Shown one piece after another: positions 54,179 through 62,363 of a DNA stretch of 64,000 bases; positions within the stretch are counted from its first letter, which is position 1, and the number at the start of each line of letters is the position of its first letter. The stretch comes from Flavobacterium sp. CF108. GTDB taxonomy: Bacteria; Bacteroidota; Bacteroidia; Flavobacteriales; Flavobacteriaceae. The stretch is from NCBI RefSeq assembly GCF_900129795.1, contig NZ_FQWW01000005.1, positions 62,001 to 126,000 on the forward strand, in the 5' to 3' direction. The position numbers were made by a program, and so were the translations under genes. Under the pieces are notes generated by a model that was given only the letters and a program-made list of their open reading frames with translations, was not told the DNA's origin and did no database searches.

Positions 54179-54739
54179 ATGATTTCAGAAAAATTAAAAA
54201 AAGGACACCTGCTTATTGCCGAGCCTTCAATAATTGGAGATTTATCATTCAACAGATCGGTAATTTTATTAGCAGACCATAACAAAGAAGGATCAATAGG
54301 TTTTATCATTAATAAACCATTAAAATACACTATTAATGATTTAATACCTGAAATTGAAGCCAGCTTTAAAATATATAACGGAGGCCCAGTTGAACAAGAC
54401 AATCTGTACTTCATTCATAATATTCCTGATTTAATCCCGAATAGTGTCGAGATTTCAAACGGGATTTATTGGGGAGGAGATTTCGAATCAACCAAAGACT
54501 TAATTAACGACGGATCGATCAATAAGAACAATATTCGTTTTTTCTTAGGTTATACCGGTTGGGACGAAAATCAGCTTGAAAACGAAATGCAGGGCAACTC
54601 CTGGATCATTGCTGACAATAATTACAAAAACAAAATTATTGGAAAATCTACTACCCATTTCTGGAAAGAGCAGATTATTGAACTTGGCGGTGATTATGTT
54701 ATTTGGTCAAATGCACCTGAAAACCCATATCTGAATTAA
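54179..54739 (+). CDS. YqgE/AlgH family protein
   Basis: I start at the ATG at 54179 (MISEKLKKGHLLIAEPSIIG), giving 186 residues, because longer versions would begin inside the HU terminator and carry an unrelated 28-residue leader. The family signature is clear: DLSFNRSVILLADHNKEGSIGFIINKP, YNGGPVEQDNLYFIH, and FFLGYTGWDENQLENEM. The family has a known fold (YqgE) but an unclear function. It ends tail to tail with the aminotransferase gene, the two stop codons overlapping at TTAA. Confidence 0.88.
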   Translation: MISEKLKKGHLLIAEPSIIGDLSFNRSVILLADHNKEGSIGFIINKPLKYTINDLIPEIEASFKIYNGGPVEQDNLYFIHNIPDLIPNSVEISNGIYWGGDFESTKDLINDGSINKNNIRFFLGYTGWDENQLENEMQGNSWIIADNNYKNKIIGKSTTHFWKEQIIELGGDYVIWSNAPENPYLN

Positions 54740-55572
54740 TTTTCGGATATGGATTCATTTAGTTTCTGTACTAATAAATGAGCCAGATTACTTGTAAACT
54801 CTTTTTTTCGATATTTGCTTATCGGTTGTATCCCTGTGATTACATTTGTTAGAAATAATTCATCTGCTTTTTGAAGATCAAACGGTGAAATTATTTCTTC
54901 AACTACTTCTATACCTTCCACTTTCTTCGCTAAGGCTAAAATCTGCTTACGCATAATTCCGTTTAAACATCCTTCAGAGATTGGAGGTGTAATTAGTTTT
55001 TTACCCGAAACCATAAATAAATTTCCCTGTAAAACCTCGACAACATTTTTAGTGTCATTTACTAAAATACAATTCGCTAATCCGTTTTCATGAGCAAAAA
55101 TACTTCCCGTAACATTAATCATTTTATTAGTCGTTTTAATCGACGATAATAATTGTTTTGTCACATAGAAGTCTTTATACAAATCAACTTCGTATTCGGC
55201 CGTATTTAAAGCGTATAAAGTATTATCAAGCGGTGTTGCATGAATTAAAAAAGAAACTTCGTTAGTTTTTGGCAGATATAAACCTCCATCGTTTCTAAAA
55301 ACAGTTATTCTGGCCCTTGCCGATGAAGCAATGTTTTTTTGCTGAACAAGATTTAAAATCTGCTCTTCAAAATATTCCATTGTAAAATTCATCGGAATTT
55401 CCATTCTAACAACACGCATTGAAGCCATTAACCTGAAATAATGATCTTCGAGAAACAAGATTTTATTGTTGATTATTTTTACTGTTTCAAAAACGCCGTC
55501 TCCGTATAAAAAGGCACGATTTTGAGTTAGTATATTTTCTTCTTGTGCAATGTTTCCGTTAAAATTGATCAT
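54736..55572 (-). CDS. Class IV aminotransferase (branched-chain/ADC-lyase type)
   Basis: The 278-residue PLP enzyme matches fold type IV: FLYGDGVFETVKIINNKILF with the substrate-facing Tyr and Glu, the candidate PLP Lys in SIKTTNKMINV, and EGCLNGIMRKQILAL with the Glu/Arg region. The group includes IlvE, D-amino-acid transaminase and PabC (4-amino-4-deoxychorismate lyase). The short length and the sequence SPFDLQKADELFLTNVITGI fit PabC-like proteins, but the choice is open. A -7 box and hairpin lie just upstream. Confidence 0.82.
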   Translation of the reverse strand: MINFNGNIAQEENILTQNRAFLYGDGVFETVKIINNKILFLEDHYFRLMASMRVVRMEIPMNFTMEYFEEQILNLVQQKNIASSARARITVFRNDGGLYLPKTNEVSFLIHATPLDNTLYALNTAEYEVDLYKDFYVTKQLLSSIKTTNKMINVTGSIFAHENGLANCILVNDTKNVVEVLQGNLFMVSGKKLITPPISEGCLNGIMRKQILALAKKVEGIEVVEEIISPFDLQKADELFLTNVITGIQPISKYRKKEFTSNLAHLLVQKLNESISEN

Positions 55573-55579
55573 AAAAAAA

Positions 55580-55606
55580 CCCTGAATTTTGTTCAGGGCA
55601 AATATA
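55580..55606 (-). promoter_or_regulatory. Hairpin and -7 box in the aminotransferase leader
   Basis: CCCTGAA / TTCAGGG (55580-55598) with a following T run on the minus strand looks like the terminator of the START-like gene, yet TATATTTG (minus, 55599-55606) sits immediately before it. A transcript from that box would begin inside the hairpin, so the same bases may end one message and start the next. Confidence 0.5.
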
Positions 55607-55626
55607 AGGCATAAAATAGACTTTTA

Positions 55627-56019
55627 CTAAACAGATCCTATAAGATGTTTTAGGTCTGAGATTTGATTCTCCCACAATTGTTTAGCTTCGCCTACTTCTT
55701 CTTTTTCTGCAAAATCAACTACCATTAATGATACATCCTTAGTTAATTCATCAACTAAAATATGGAGTTCAAAAAAGTATTCAGTATCCTTACTGCTTTC
55801 ATCAACCCATTTAAACTTTACTTTTTCACCTGTTTTTTTAGAAGCAAGACGTGCTTTTTCCTGCGAATCGTTCCAGATGAAAGTAAAAAATTCACCTCTT
55901 GAATTAACATTGTCAGCAAACCATTCTGATAAACCTGACGGAGTTGATATATATTGATACAATAATTGTGGCGAAGAATTGATCGGAAACTCGATTTCGT
56001 AACGTATTTTTGAATCCAT
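55627..56019 (-). CDS. START/SRPBCC-like ligand-binding protein
   Basis: The 130-residue protein has the SRPBCC (AHSA1-like) fold: YEIEFPINSSPQLLYQYIST, then PSGLSEWFADNVNSRGEFFTF, and the C-terminal helix EAKQLWENQISDLKHLI. Such proteins bind hydrophobic ligands or chaperones. Length and sequence fit Bacteroidota START-like domain proteins without known ligand. It is a single leftward gene before tRNA-Met. Confidence 0.85.
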   Translation of the reverse strand: MDSKIRYEIEFPINSSPQLLYQYISTPSGLSEWFADNVNSRGEFFTFIWNDSQEKARLASKKTGEKVKFKWVDESSKDTEYFFELHILVDELTKDVSLMVVDFAEKEEVGEAKQLWENQISDLKHLIGSV

Positions 56020-56106
56020 GTGCTACTTTTAATTTTTTCGAAATATAAGAATATATGTCCAAAAACAATGCGTTTTTAAAAATATTTTTTTTTCTTCATT
56101 TTATTC

Positions 56107-56136
56107 TTGTAAGCTTTAATATTATTTCTATCTTTG
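56107..56136 (+). promoter_or_regulatory. tRNA-Met promoter
   Basis: TTG (56107-56109), a 19-base spacer and TATCTTTG (56129-56136), 34 bases before the tRNA. Confidence 0.7.
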
Positions 56137-56170
56137 CACCCGCAATCAGGAATTCAATAATTGCAGTCCA

Positions 56171-56244
56171 GGCGAGGTAGCTCAGTTGGTTAGAGCGCAG
56201 GATTCATAACCCTGAGGTCACGGGTTCAACTCCCGTCCTCGCTA
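56171..56244 (+). tRNA. tRNA-Met (anticodon CAU)
   Basis: The 74 bases fold into a complete cloverleaf: acceptor GGCGAGG with CCTCGCT, D-arm with AGCTCAGTTGGTTAGAGC, anticodon loop ATTCATAAC with anticodon CAT, and T-arm CGGGTTCAACTCCCG. Position 1 pairs G-U. It lacks initiator features such as three G-C pairs at the anticodon stem base, so it is probably the elongator; an Ile-CAU (lysidine) tRNA is less likely. CCA is not encoded. A terminator follows directly. Confidence 0.95.
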
Positions 56245-56245
56245 C

Positions 56246-56290
56246 AAAAAGGCAAAACCCTTAAACAGAAATGTTTAAGGGTTTTTTATT
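56246..56290 (+). repeat. 45-bp exact direct repeat, copy 1 (also a terminator)
   Basis: The hairpin AACCCTTAAACA / TGTTTAAGGGTT with a T tail ends the tRNA-Met transcript. All 45 bases recur unchanged at 62266-62310. Confidence 0.85.
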
Positions 56291-56354
56291 TGGGTTAATC
56301 CAGAATTTTTTCATAGAAAACATTTATTACTTGATGACTAATGTTTCGAAAAGA

Positions 56355-57191
56355 TTATTTTACTCCCAGGATCACAAAAGAATTACCATCAATAATAACT
56401 TTATCCGGATAAGCTTTTTGAACGATTTCTAAAACTTCAGTTTTAATTTTTTGCCGCATTTGATCATCTGCATTGCTTAAAGCTGCCACTACAGGAGCTG
56501 CAATTTCAGTCATCATGCTCCAGTATCTTTCCGGAGTTTGACAATTTAATTCTCCCTGTACTTCATAAGCCTTGATTTCTTTAAAACCTGCATTATGAAA
56601 TAAATCTTCTATTAATCCAGATTTTGCACATCTAAAAACACCCGGAGCATCTGGATTGGGAGGAGGTAATTCCATATTCCTGTTAATTGCCCCTCCAATA
56701 GCAGTGACCCAAAAGTTTTTTTCGGGAATATCCCAAACAGAAGTTACAATTCTGCCGCCGGGTTTAAGAACCCTAAAAATTTCTTTTGCAGCTAGATCCA
56801 TATCCGGAAAAAACATAAAACCTAAACGACAGCTGACTGCATCAAAAGATTCATCAGAAAAAGGAAGTTCGCAAACGTCGCAATTAAGAAAATCAACGTT
56901 TTTTATACCTCTATTTTCAGCATTCTCATTTGCAATTATCAGCATATCATTAGATAAATCTGTAATGGTTACTTTTTTAGCATAACTGGCTATACTAAGT
57001 GCCGGCTCACCTGTTCCGGATGCAATATCCAAAACATGATCTGTTGCTTTCAAATCAAGCAGATCAATCATTTTTTCTCCCATTGGTTTAAGAAAATCCA
57101 TCATTTCTTTATCCCATTTTTTCCAGCCTGGAGAAAATTTATTCCATGAAGTTTTTTGCTGTTCCCGAATTTCCTGAAGATGTTGTTCCAT
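56355..57191 (-). CDS. Class I SAM-dependent methyltransferase
   Basis: The 278-residue protein has the Rossmann motif I DIASGTGEPALSIASYA, an acidic ribose-binding residue in TITDLSNDML, motif II NCDVCELPFSDESFDAV, and post-motif FRVLKPGGRIVTSVWD, as in the UbiE/Methyltransf_11 group. The N-terminus (LQEIREQQKTSWNKFSPGWKKWD) resembles arsenite- and small-molecule methyltransferase relatives, but no Cys triad for arsenic is evident. The substrate is open. It lies first inside the 45-bp repeat-bounded interval and is transcribed leftward. Confidence 0.85.
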   Translation of the reverse strand: MEQHLQEIREQQKTSWNKFSPGWKKWDKEMMDFLKPMGEKMIDLLDLKATDHVLDIASGTGEPALSIASYAKKVTITDLSNDMLIIANENAENRGIKNVDFLNCDVCELPFSDESFDAVSCRLGFMFFPDMDLAAKEIFRVLKPGGRIVTSVWDIPEKNFWVTAIGGAINRNMELPPPNPDAPGVFRCAKSGLIEDLFHNAGFKEIKAYEVQGELNCQTPERYWSMMTEIAAPVVAALSNADDQMRQKIKTEVLEIVQKAYPDKVIIDGNSFVILGVK

Positions 57192-57533
57192 AGCTCCTAT
57201 TGTTTAATGTTTGTAATTTTAATTAATAATTCAATTCTTAATCATTACTGCAAACGTTTCGGGGCTAAGCGTTAAGCGATTCTTTTATTCAGAAGTCATC
57301 AAAGGTAAAAAATCTCAACACAAAACCAATATAAAACATTGAAAATTTGACAGTTACACTCTTAAACAAATAAACATTTAAAAAAGTTGGATTTATATTC
57401 TTGAAAAAATTAACAAACCAGAAAAAGCATATCTAAAAAAAGACATTCAGAAATTTATAAATAAAATAAATCTCTGAATGTGTAAGTGGGTAAAGTTCTC
57501 CTTTTTTTGATAGAAAATCTTTAAATAAAATAC
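57192..57533. other. Intergenic region, no gene
   Basis: The 342 bases are AT-rich. I see no TAnnTTTG box or reliable hairpin for either neighbour and no credible reading frame. Confidence 0.5.
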
Positions 57534-58355
57534 TTAAGGCTTAATAAAATTAAGAATGTCTGCATTCACTTTATCAGCATCTGTTGTTGGTATTCCGTGG
57601 CAAAGTCCCGGATACGTAATTATTTTTCCGTTTTTCACCAATTTAATCGCTCTTAGTGCAGTAACATTATAAGGCACTATCTGGTCGTCTTCACCATGTA
57701 ATATAAGCACAGGGAAATCAACACTTTTTAGATCTTCGGTAAAATCTGTTTCAGAAAATGCTTTTATACAGTCATAATGTGCTTTAATCCCGCCATTCAT
57801 TCCCTGACGCCACCAATTGTCCTGAATTCCTTTTTTTATATCTGCTCCTTCTCTATTATATCCATAAAACGGAAAAGTAATATCGTGATAAAACTGCTGT
57901 CTGTTATTAGCCGTATTAAAACGAATATTATCAAATACTTCTATTGGTACTCCGCCCGGATTGCCTTCGTTTTTGATCATATACGGCGTCACCGCACTAA
58001 TAAGTATTACCTTTGATACACGGTTTTTACCGTATTTTGCGGCATAATGAATCGCTTCTCCTCCGCCTGTAGAATGTCCTATATGTATAGCATCTTTTAA
58101 ATCTAAAAACTCCGTAAGTTCTGCCACGTCTGCAGCATAAGTATCCATTTCATTTCCTGCATAAGTTTGTGTAGATCTTCCGTGTCCTCTTCTGTCATGT
58201 GCAATTACCCTAAATCCCTGATCTAAGAAAAATAGCATTTGTGCATCCCAATCATCTGCTGATAATGGCCAGCCATGATGAAAAAAAATAGGTGTTCCTG
58301 TACCCCAATCTTTATAATAAATCTCTGTTCCGTCTTTAACTGTAATCTTGCTCAT
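57534..58355 (-). CDS. Non-heme haloperoxidase/arylesterase-type alpha/beta hydrolase
   Basis: The 273-residue protein matches cofactor-free chloroperoxidases and arylesterases: HHGWPLSADDWDAQMLFF with the oxyanion hole, AHDRRGHGRS, the nucleophile Ser95 in GHSTGGGEA, Asp in HGEDDQIVPY, and His in LCHGIPTTDAD. It may hydrolyse esters or perhydrolyse acids to peracids. There is no signal peptide. It follows another alpha/beta hydrolase gene after 38 bases and is co-transcribed with it. Confidence 0.9.
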   Translation of the reverse strand: MSKITVKDGTEIYYKDWGTGTPIFFHHGWPLSADDWDAQMLFFLDQGFRVIAHDRRGHGRSTQTYAGNEMDTYAADVAELTEFLDLKDAIHIGHSTGGGEAIHYAAKYGKNRVSKVILISAVTPYMIKNEGNPGGVPIEVFDNIRFNTANNRQQFYHDITFPFYGYNREGADIKKGIQDNWWRQGMNGGIKAHYDCIKAFSETDFTEDLKSVDFPVLILHGEDDQIVPYNVTALRAIKLVKNGKIITYPGLCHGIPTTDADKVNADILNFIKP

Positions 58356-58393
58356 TGTATTATGTTTTAATTGTTAGTATGCATTATCGAAAT

Positions 58394-59164
58394 TTATAAT
58401 TGTTCGTACCAGTCCAAAATATAATCTGCTACAGCTTCCCAGCCTGGTTCACCACATATAAAATGACTTTTGCCATCAAAAATCTTCAGGTCAACCTTGC
58501 TGTTGCTGTCTTTATATTTTCTGGCTAGTGTAGTGGTAAGTGATGAAGGAAAAATAGCGTCACTGCCGCCGCCAATAAATAAAATGGGATTATGAGGTTT
58601 GCTAAAATCAATATTAGAAAAAGAATTCAACACCAGTTCACGGCTTACTTTATAACTTTCCGGAACGGCAATACTATCAAAAGCATTTGCTCTGTCTCTT
58701 TCCGGAAGTGTATTGAAAAAGCATTTGTCATACCATTCGCGGCTGCCCATGAAATATTTTTTGGATGAAAAAAAACCAAATGCCGGTATAACTGACTTTA
58801 ATGTTGTAAAAGGAGGGAATACATTTTTTGGAGGAGCACCATCAATACTTACAGCCGCAGCAGCTTTACCTAATTCTAATAATTTCATTGCTGCCATTCC
58901 TGCCATTGAATGCCCAATAATTAATGGCTTTTCGGGCAGGGTTTCAATCAGTTTAATAATATTGCCAACCACATCTATAAAACCCGTTTTGGTAAGATCA
59001 GGATGGACTTGTTTTCTTAAGTCAGAAGGAATTCCATCATGTCCGGGATTAGCCGGCGTGTAAACCGTATAGCCTTTTTGTTCATATCGGTCCTTCCACT
59101 TTTCCCAGCTAATTTGGTTTACAAAGTTTCCGTGTATCAGAATAATAGATTTTGATTTTGTCAT
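58394..59164 (-). CDS. Alpha/beta hydrolase
   Basis: The 256-residue protein begins SIILIHGNFVNQISWEKW. The nucleophile is Ser86 in GHSMAGM, the Asp lies in GGGSDAIFPSSL, and the His in FDGKSHFICGEPGWE. It most resembles cytoplasmic HNL/esterase-like hydrolases. It heads a two-gene unit with the haloperoxidase-like gene. The substrate is unknown; the pairing suggests action on related esters or electrophilic compounds. Confidence 0.85.
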   Translation of the reverse strand: MTKSKSIILIHGNFVNQISWEKWKDRYEQKGYTVYTPANPGHDGIPSDLRKQVHPDLTKTGFIDVVGNIIKLIETLPEKPLIIGHSMAGMAAMKLLELGKAAAAVSIDGAPPKNVFPPFTTLKSVIPAFGFFSSKKYFMGSREWYDKCFFNTLPERDRANAFDSIAVPESYKVSRELVLNSFSNIDFSKPHNPILFIGGGSDAIFPSSLTTTLARKYKDSNSKVDLKIFDGKSHFICGEPGWEAVADYILDWYEQL

Positions 59165-59505
59165 AAGATTAATATTTAATGAGTAATTGAGATTTATAAA
59201 ATATGACGTACCTTACTTCTAAATTAGCAGTATAATCCGGGCAAAGCACCTAGTAAAAATCAGATTTCAATCATTTTATTTAAGAATTCCAATACTTTAG
59301 AAGTATTCTGATTTCTTTCCTGTGCCTAATCATGGAAACAGATAAAGCAAGCACTATGCTAATTTACTAATTTATTGATAATCAAATAAATATACTTTTA
59401 AAAAATTATTTTAATAACTATATTTCGCTAAAAAATTTTGCTGATAGTGAAATATAAATAATGAACAAATAGAATCTATTTTAAATATGATTAGTGAAGT
59501 TTTTC
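59165..59505. other. Intergenic region before the GNAT promoter, no gene
   Basis: AT-rich sequence between divergent units. No credible frame and no minus-strand -7 box for the hydrolase operon could be found. Confidence 0.45.
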
Positions 59506-59550
59506 TTAATCTAGATTAATCAACAAACTTTTGTGTATTGCCTAAGTTTG
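59506..59550 (+). promoter_or_regulatory. Palindromic activator site and -7 box of the GNAT gene
   Basis: The perfect palindrome TTAATCTAGATTAA (59506-59519) has its centre 30.5 bases before the first base of TAAGTTTG (59543-59550). There is no TTG at -33. The same layout recurs at 61234-61278. Confidence 0.7.
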
Positions 59551-59589
59551 TAAAAGAAATTAACAACATCAAATTATAACTGAAATAAT

Positions 59590-59880
59590 ATGGAAACGAT
59601 AAAACTAGAATTAGACGAGAAAAAACATGGGGCTTTTAATCTTTATGTTGATGGCAAAAAACAAGGTGAAATGACGGTAAGTATTAAGCCTGATTTATTG
59701 ACAGTTTATCATACAGGAGTTGAACCGGAAGCTGAAGGAAAAGGTTATGCAAAAAAACTTTTGGACGAAATGGTATCTTATGTTCGTGCTAATAATTTAA
59801 TGGTTTTAGCGCTTTGTCCTTATGTTCATGCGCAATTCACAAGACATCCGGATGAATATCAGGATATCTGGAAAAAATAA
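59590..59880 (+). CDS. GNAT-family protein, YjdJ/GTN1-like
   Basis: The 96-residue protein is a minimal acetyltransferase fold. The acetyl-CoA loop is EAEGKGYAKKLLDEMVSYV, and the C-terminal signature is CPYVHAQFTRHPDEYQDIW. Relatives are single-domain GNAT proteins of unclear substrate. Unlike the 14873 protein, the glycine-rich loop is present, so it could bind acetyl-CoA. It is driven by a promoter nearly identical in design to that of the dioxygenase gene. Confidence 0.85.
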   Translation: METIKLELDEKKHGAFNLYVDGKKQGEMTVSIKPDLLTVYHTGVEPEAEGKGYAKKLLDEMVSYVRANNLMVLALCPYVHAQFTRHPDEYQDIWKK

Positions 59881-59892
59881 TTATTTTTTTTT

Positions 59893-59958
59893 ATAGGCCA
59901 CAGATTATACGGATTATATAGATTAAAAAATCTGTACTAATCTCTATAATCTGTGGCG
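59893..59958. repeat. Inverted repeat between the GNAT and MhqD-like genes
   Basis: GCCACAGATTATA and TATAATCTGTGGC close a long hairpin of about 60 bases. It may end the GNAT message or act as an intercistronic stabiliser; both ends carry A/T tracts. Confidence 0.6.
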
Positions 59959-60004
59959 AAAAAATTCACTTTAATCAGCCTCATAATTTTAAAAATATAA
60001 CATT

Positions 60005-60625
60005 ATGAATACAGAAATTTTAACCGATGGTATTCCTTTAAACGAAGCTAAAAAAGCTTTGATTATGATTCATGGCCGTGGTGCGGGCGCTCATGATATA
60101 TTATCAATTGCAAAACATCTTAAAGTTGATGGCTTTGCATTAGTAGCACCTCAAGCCGAAAACAGAACCTGGTATCCACATTCTTTTTTAGTTCCTCTTA
60201 ATGAAAATGAACCTTCTTTTTCAAAATCATTAGAAGCTATTCATCAGGTGGTGGTGGCAATTCAGCAAAACGGAATCGAAAAAGAGAACATTTATTTTCT
60301 TGGATTTTCGCAGGGTGCTTGTCTTGCTTTAGAATTTACAGCCAGAAATGCTGCTAAATACGGAGGCGTTGTCGCTTTTACAGGCGGGCTTATTGGCGAT
60401 AAAGTATATGAAAATCATTATGCCGGAAACTTCGAAAATACACCAATTTTCATTGGAACAAGTGATCCTGATTTTCATGTTCCTGTTGAAAGAGTAAATG
60501 AATCTGAAGCACTTCTTCAAAAATTAGGAGCTGACGTTACTAAAAAAATCTATCCAAATATGGGACATACCATAAGTCAGGACGAAGTAGATTGTGCAAA
60601 TGCATTGATTTTCAATAAAAGATAA
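60005..60625 (+). CDS. MhqD-like phospholipase/carboxylesterase
   Basis: The 206-residue protein has the compact carboxylesterase fold: MIHGRGAGAHDILSIA with the oxyanion hole, the nucleophile Ser102 in GFSQGACLA, Asp in TSDPDFHVP, and His in NMGHTISQDE. MhqD of Bacillus subtilis belongs to this group and is induced with the MhqO dioxygenase by quinones. Here a cupin gene follows with a one-base overlap and an MhqO-like gene lies about 700 bases on. The role is inferred from that pairing. Confidence 0.85.
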   Translation: MNTEILTDGIPLNEAKKALIMIHGRGAGAHDILSIAKHLKVDGFALVAPQAENRTWYPHSFLVPLNENEPSFSKSLEAIHQVVVAIQQNGIEKENIYFLGFSQGACLALEFTARNAAKYGGVVAFTGGLIGDKVYENHYAGNFENTPIFIGTSDPDFHVPVERVNESEALLQKLGADVTKKIYPNMGHTISQDEVDCANALIFNKR

Positions 60626-60975
60626 TGATTACGATAACACGAGTTTACAGCGATAATAATGGCGAAAGTCATTTTGAAGATTTTGAAATTCCGTTGAAAA
60701 ACAATGGCGATATCGGATTTTTATCTGATGATGAACCTGTAAAATCTATCGTTTTTAGAGAAGTCAAACCTTCTTATGACTATGATTTTCACAATGCGCC
60801 AGACCGTCAGTACATTGTTTTATTGGAAGGCGGTGTAGAAATCGAAACTTCTTTAGGAGAAAAAAGAAAGTTTGAGACTGGATCTATTCTCTTGGTTGAA
60901 GATACCACCGGAAAAGGACACAAAACAAAAAATATTGAACTCAAACTTCGAAAATCAATATTTATAAAATTATAA
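60625..60975 (+). CDS. Single-domain cupin protein
   Basis: The 116-residue protein has a cupin-like core: RQYIVLLEGGVEIETSLGEKRKF, then ETGSILLVEDTTGKGHKTK, with His and Glu candidates for metal binding. It resembles small cupins of unknown activity. Its ATG shares one base with the stop of the preceding gene (TAATG), so both are translated from one message. A terminator follows. Confidence 0.75.
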   Translation: MITITRVYSDNNGESHFEDFEIPLKNNGDIGFLSDDEPVKSIVFREVKPSYDYDFHNAPDRQYIVLLEGGVEIETSLGEKRKFETGSILLVEDTTGKGHKTKNIELKLRKSIFIKL

Positions 60976-61233
60976 ACTGCCGGCATTCTGTCGGCTTTTT
61001 TATTTACCACTATTTAGTTTGGTATTTTATGTTGCAATTACAAAAATTTAAGAAATAGTCTTCCCTAGATTATTATCGATTTTCTAAATAAAACAACTTC
61101 ATTTATAAAATTGCGATATATCGTAAAAACAAAAAACCACAACACAAGTAAAACACTAATAAACAAACAAATAGCACACTTGGAATGCTATTTGGTTATT
61201 GGTTTACGAATAATAAAAAGAGGCTTTTATTTC
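60976..61233 (+). other. Intergenic region with terminator, no gene
   Basis: GCCGGC / TCGGC hairpin at 60979-60996 with a T run ends the hydrolase-cupin message. The remaining sequence is AT-rich, without a gene, up to the dioxygenase promoter. Confidence 0.65.
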
Positions 61234-61278
61234 TTAATCTAGGTTAATCGATCCAGAGCGATAATGGAGGTAAATTTG
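61234..61278 (+). promoter_or_regulatory. Palindromic activator site and -7 box of the dioxygenase gene
   Basis: TTAATCTAGGTTAA (61234-61247, one mismatch from perfect symmetry) is centred 30.5 bases before TAAATTTG (61271-61278). There is no TTG at -33. The leader after the box (GTATAAGAAATCAATAACA) also resembles that of the GNAT gene. Confidence 0.7.
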
Positions 61279-61314
61279 TATAAGAAATCAATAACAATTT
61301 AATAATACAATACC

Positions 61315-62253
61315 ATGGAAAATAAAATTTTAGGCTTACACCATATAACTGCAATTGCAGGTGACGCAAAAAGAAACTTCAACTTTTACTCCAATATTTT
61401 AGGATTACGTTTCATAAAAAAAACAGTAAATTTTGATGATCCGGGAACGTATCACTTTTACTTTGGCGACGAGGTTGGGAGTGCCGGAACAATCTTAACT
61501 TTTTTCCCTTGGGGAGAAGGAATTCAGCAAGGAAGAAAAGGTTCTGGAATGGCTACAGAAATAGGATATTCTGTTCCAAAAGGAAGCTTGGATTTTTGGC
61601 AGAAACGTTTCGAACAATACAATGTAATTTATAATAAACCAGCTGAAAAATTCGGAGAAAAATATCTTACTTTCTTAGATCCTGATGGTTTAAAATTAGA
61701 ATTAATCGAATCTAAAACAGACGATAACAGAAAAGCCTGGGAAACAGATGAAGTAAAAGCAGATGTGGCTACAAAAGGTTTTCATAACATTACGCTGACT
61801 TTAAACGATATTAAACCAACCGCTGCAATTTTAACGGAAATATTTGGTTACAAATTGATCGATCAGGATGTAAACCGTTACCGTTATGCTACAGATACTG
61901 TAGAAAATGCTGCAATTGTTGACTTGGTAGAATTGGCTGATGAAAAACGCGGTTTAAACGCAAATGGAACTGTTCATCACGTTGCTTTCCGAGTAAAAAA
62001 TGATGAAATTTTAATGCACTTCCGTGAAAAAATCGAAGCTTACGGATTGTCAATTACACCACAGATAGACAGACAATATTTCCATTCTTTGTATTTTAGA
62101 GAACCGGGAGGAGTTTTATTTGAAATTGCTACAGATAATCCTGGATTTACTGTAGATGAAAGCTTAGAAGAATTAGGTCAAAACTTAAAACTTCCTGCTC
62201 AATACGAATCTCATAGAGCTGCTATCGAAAATCATTTGGTTAAAATTAATTAA
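61315..62253 (+). CDS. Ring-cleaving dioxygenase, MhqO-like (VOC family)
   Basis: The 312-residue protein is a tandem vicinal-oxygen-chelate protein. The first unit begins ILGLHHITAIAGDAKRNFNFY (metal His), and the second, GFHNITLTLNDIKPTAAILTE and TVHHVAFRVKNDEILM, ends in GGVLFEIATDNPGFTVDE (metal Glu). This pattern and length fit MhqO/glyoxalase-type dioxygenases that open quinone or hydroquinone rings. The shared promoter motif links it to the GNAT gene upstream. The 45-bp repeat serves as its terminator. Confidence 0.88.
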   Translation: MENKILGLHHITAIAGDAKRNFNFYSNILGLRFIKKTVNFDDPGTYHFYFGDEVGSAGTILTFFPWGEGIQQGRKGSGMATEIGYSVPKGSLDFWQKRFEQYNVIYNKPAEKFGEKYLTFLDPDGLKLELIESKTDDNRKAWETDEVKADVATKGFHNITLTLNDIKPTAAILTEIFGYKLIDQDVNRYRYATDTVENAAIVDLVELADEKRGLNANGTVHHVAFRVKNDEILMHFREKIEAYGLSITPQIDRQYFHSLYFREPGGVLFEIATDNPGFTVDESLEELGQNLKLPAQYESHRAAIENHLVKIN

Positions 62254-62265
62254 TGATACTTTTAG

Positions 62266-62310
62266 AAAAAGGCAAAACCCTTAAACAGAAATGTTTAAGG
62301 GTTTTTTATT
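62266..62310 (+). repeat. 45-bp exact direct repeat, copy 2 (also a terminator)
   Basis: Identical to 56246-56290, including the AACCCTTAAACA / TGTTTAAGGGTT hairpin and T tail, and in the same orientation. It ends the dioxygenase transcript 12 bases after the stop codon. Confidence 0.85.
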
Positions 62311-62363
62311 GGTATAAAATCAAAAAGATTAGATTTTCTTTTCAATAAAAATATCTCTCTTAA

